In this document: in pieces, positions 3,832 to 5,164 of the stretch
Numbering within the stretch: the stretch's first letter is position 1
Layout: each line of letters starts with the position of its first letter
Origin: an uncultured Clostridia bacterium
Lineage (GTDB): Bacteria > Bacillota > Clostridia > Oscillospirales > Oscillospiraceae
Length of the DNA stretch: 5,164 nt
NCBI GenBank assembly: GCA_945910975.1
Contig: CAMDZY010000123.1
Coordinates: 1 to 5,164, forward strand
Reading direction: 5' to 3'
Made by a program: the position numbers and the translations under genes
The notes under the pieces: generated by a model
What the model saw: the letters and a program-made list of their open reading frames with translations, nothing else
Databases searched by the model: none
Told to the model about the DNA's origin: nothing

Positions 3832-5164
3832 TTAAGATTCGGGCAGGTTATCCGGGACATATTCCGCCGGAACAATATTTTTCGGCGTTTTCCAGTCGTT
3901 CGCAGCGATCCGGCCGATCATCTTGCTGGCAGCTTCAAAGCTCCATGTGCCAACGTGTAAAAAGCCGCGTCCTTCCAGCTGCCGTATTTGCTTTGGGGTA
4001 GACAGGCCTGCATCGCGGCGCTTGGAAAGGCGGTCGAGCAGCACGGAAGCCTTTCCGGCGGTTTCGATCTCATCTGGCAGAATCCCAAACTTTTCAAGTG
4101 CTTCCGTTTGCTTTTTGGACGGCGGCGCCATTTCATAGCCGAATGACGGAACATAGCCCGCCAAATCTTCCGCCTGAATCGACATTTCAAACTGCAAAGG
4201 ATCCACAAGTCTTTTCTTCCTGCGGCGCATTTCCGCCAGCTGCTTTGCAAGGGCCTCTTCCCGTTGTGCGACTACGTCTTCACTTGCCTGGCGTTCTGCT
4301 TCCTCAATATCGACCGGCGCACCGGCAGCTTCGATATTTTCCGTCATTTTCTTTGCCACTTCTGCCGATTCGCAAATCAGGTTTGCAGGGTGGCAAAGTT
4401 CGTGGCGCTCTGTATGCCAGAGAAAATCAAGCAGCAGCAAAAACTCCTTGCCCGGTGATAACCGCGTCCCACGGCCAACCATCTGACTATACAGGCTGCG
4501 AACCTTTGTTGGACGCAGAACCACAACGCAGTCCACGGATGGGCAGTCCCACCCCTCTGTCAGCAGCATGGAATTACAAAGAACATTGTATTTTCCTGCG
4601 TCAAAATCGCGGAGGATTTCCTTGCGATCGGCGCTTTCGCCATTGACCTCCGCAGCCGAAAATCCTTTTTCGTTCAGAATATCTCTGAATTTCTGGGAGG
4701 TCTTTACCAGTGGAAGAAAGACCACTGTTTTTCTGCCTTTGCAGTGCTTTACCATTTCTTCCGCAATGGAGTGCAAATACGGATCCAGTGCCGTTCCCAG
4801 ATCCCCCGCCTTGAAATCGCCGGATTGGACGCCAACACCAGACAAGTCCAGCTTCAACGGAATGGTCAGTGCCTTGATCGGACTGAGATAGCCGTCCCGT
4901 ATCGCAGCCGGGAGCGTATATTCATAGGCAAGGGATTCGAAATACTGCCCCAAGTTTCGCATATCGCCGCGATCCGGCGTCGCTGTGACGCCAAGGACAT
5001 TTGCACCGGAGAAGTACTCCAAAACACGCTGGTAGCCGTCAGAGAGGCAGTGGTGTGCCTCGTCGATGATGATACTGTCAAAATAATCCGGTGGGAACTG
5101 TGACAGGCGCTTTGGGCGCATTAGGCTTTGCACGGAGCCGACCGTGATCCGGTACCAGCTTCCA
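3832..5164 (-). CDS. DEAD/DEAH-box SF2 helicase, C-terminal part (5' end beyond window)
   Basis: An ATP-dependent superfamily 2 helicase of the phage/type III restriction (ResIII-like) kind, probably remodelling DNA during element replication or recombination. Visible in order on the minus strand: a lead-in reading ITVGSVQSLM, which runs open to the window edge; motif II DEAH at 5064-5053; the motif III-like stretch VTATPDRGD near 4989-4960; motif IV-like KTVVFLPL; motif V LTEGWDCP near 4563-4540; and motif VI QMVGRGTR at 4485-4462. Motif I (Walker A) is not in the window. A GTG at 5133 could be taken as a start, but it lies inside conserved helicase sequence, so the gene is partial and not short. 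After the helicase core come a charged helical stretch (about 4300-4200) and two similar C-terminal modules (4122-3898). It ends in TAA 17 bp before the primase-helicase start, which suggests one operon. The helicase assignment is secure; the exact role is inferred. Confidence 0.95.
   Translation of the reverse strand, partial: GSWYRITVGSVQSLMRPKRLSQFPPDYFDSIIIDEAHHCLSDGYQRVLEYFSGANVLGVTATPDRGDMRNLGQYFESLAYEYTLPAAIRDGYLSPIKALTIPLKLDLSGVGVQSGDFKAGDLGTALDPYLHSIAEEMVKHCKGRKTVVFLPLVKTSQKFRDILNEKGFSAAEVNGESADRKEILRDFDAGKYNVLCNSMLLTEGWDCPSVDCVVVLRPTKVRSLYSQMVGRGTRLSPGKEFLLLLDFLWHTERHELCHPANLICESAEVAKKMTENIEAAGAPVDIEEAERQASEDVVAQREEALAKQLAEMRRRKKRLVDPLQFEMSIQAEDLAGYVPSFGYEMAPPSKKQTEALEKFGILPDEIETAGKASVLLDRLSKRRDAGLSTPKQIRQLEGRGFLHVGTWSFEAASKMIGRIAANDWKTPKNIVPAEYVPDNLPES
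3898..4122 (-). repeat. Two degenerate tandem protein modules at the helicase C-terminus
   Basis: Two stretches of about 35 residues in the helicase tail share one layout. The first (4122-4018) has SKKQTEALEKFGI, then KASVLLDRLSKR. The second (4002-3898) has TPKQIRQLEGRGF, then AASKMIGRIAAND. The common pattern is [S/T]xKQxxxLxxxG, a spacer of about 10 residues, then AS-x3-[I/L]-x-[R/K]-[I/L]. From memory, a similar 'TxKQ...L...G...AS...I' module occurs at the ends of various phage and bacterial nucleic-acid enzymes. A role in DNA binding or protein contact is an inference. Confidence 0.6.

Noticed and set aside
3832..5133. Helicase taken as a complete 433-aa protein starting at GTG 5133
   Set aside because: The frame stays open to the window edge and reads ITVGSVQSL, conserved helicase sequence, across that GTG. 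Motif I is missing, so the true start is outside.

Overview
The window reads as part of the replication and recombination module of a temperate phage, prophage or related integrative element of a Firmicutes host, most likely a gut-type Clostridia (Oscillospiraceae/Lachnospiraceae-like). The grounds are the gene content (SF2 helicase, primase-helicase fusion, RusA resolvase, small unnamed phage-type proteins), strong AGGAG-type ribosome binding sites, short overlaps between genes and balanced base composition. The host is an inference from protein style. No structural, integrase or rRNA marker is present to fix it.

All convincing genes are on the minus strand and read from right to left. (1) 5164-3832: the C-terminal part of a DEAH-box SF2 helicase whose start lies beyond the right edge. 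(2) 3814-1595: a 739-aa protein with a PriCT-2-like N-terminus, an archaeo-eukaryotic primase (AEP)-like core, a RepA/RecA-type ATPase and a C-terminal helix-turn-helix. (3) 1594-1306: a non-coding gap packed with GGACA/TGTCC motifs, four ACAAA[A/C]TCGA repeats, several palindromes, a possible promoter and a long imperfect hairpin. (4) 1305-1081: a 74-aa unnamed protein. (5) 1088-696: a RusA-type Holliday junction resolvase. (6) 699-358: a 113-aa unnamed protein. Genes 4-6 overlap stop-to-start and look translationally coupled. Genes 1 and 2 are 17 bp apart. A GC-rich hairpin sits directly after the last stop, at 321-357.

The first 275 bases hold no intact gene. They contain a plus-strand stretch that reads like protein but is broken by stop codons, probably the remnant of a convergent gene, plus a small cluster of palindromic half-sites at 25-47.

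Together the genes make sense as a replication and recombination set: the SF2 helicase remodels DNA, the primase-helicase unwinds and primes, and RusA resolves branched intermediates. The repeat-rich gap after the primase-helicase gene is the most interesting element. It could be the replication origin bound by that protein, or an operator region controlling the downstream 74-aa/RusA/113-aa operon, or both.
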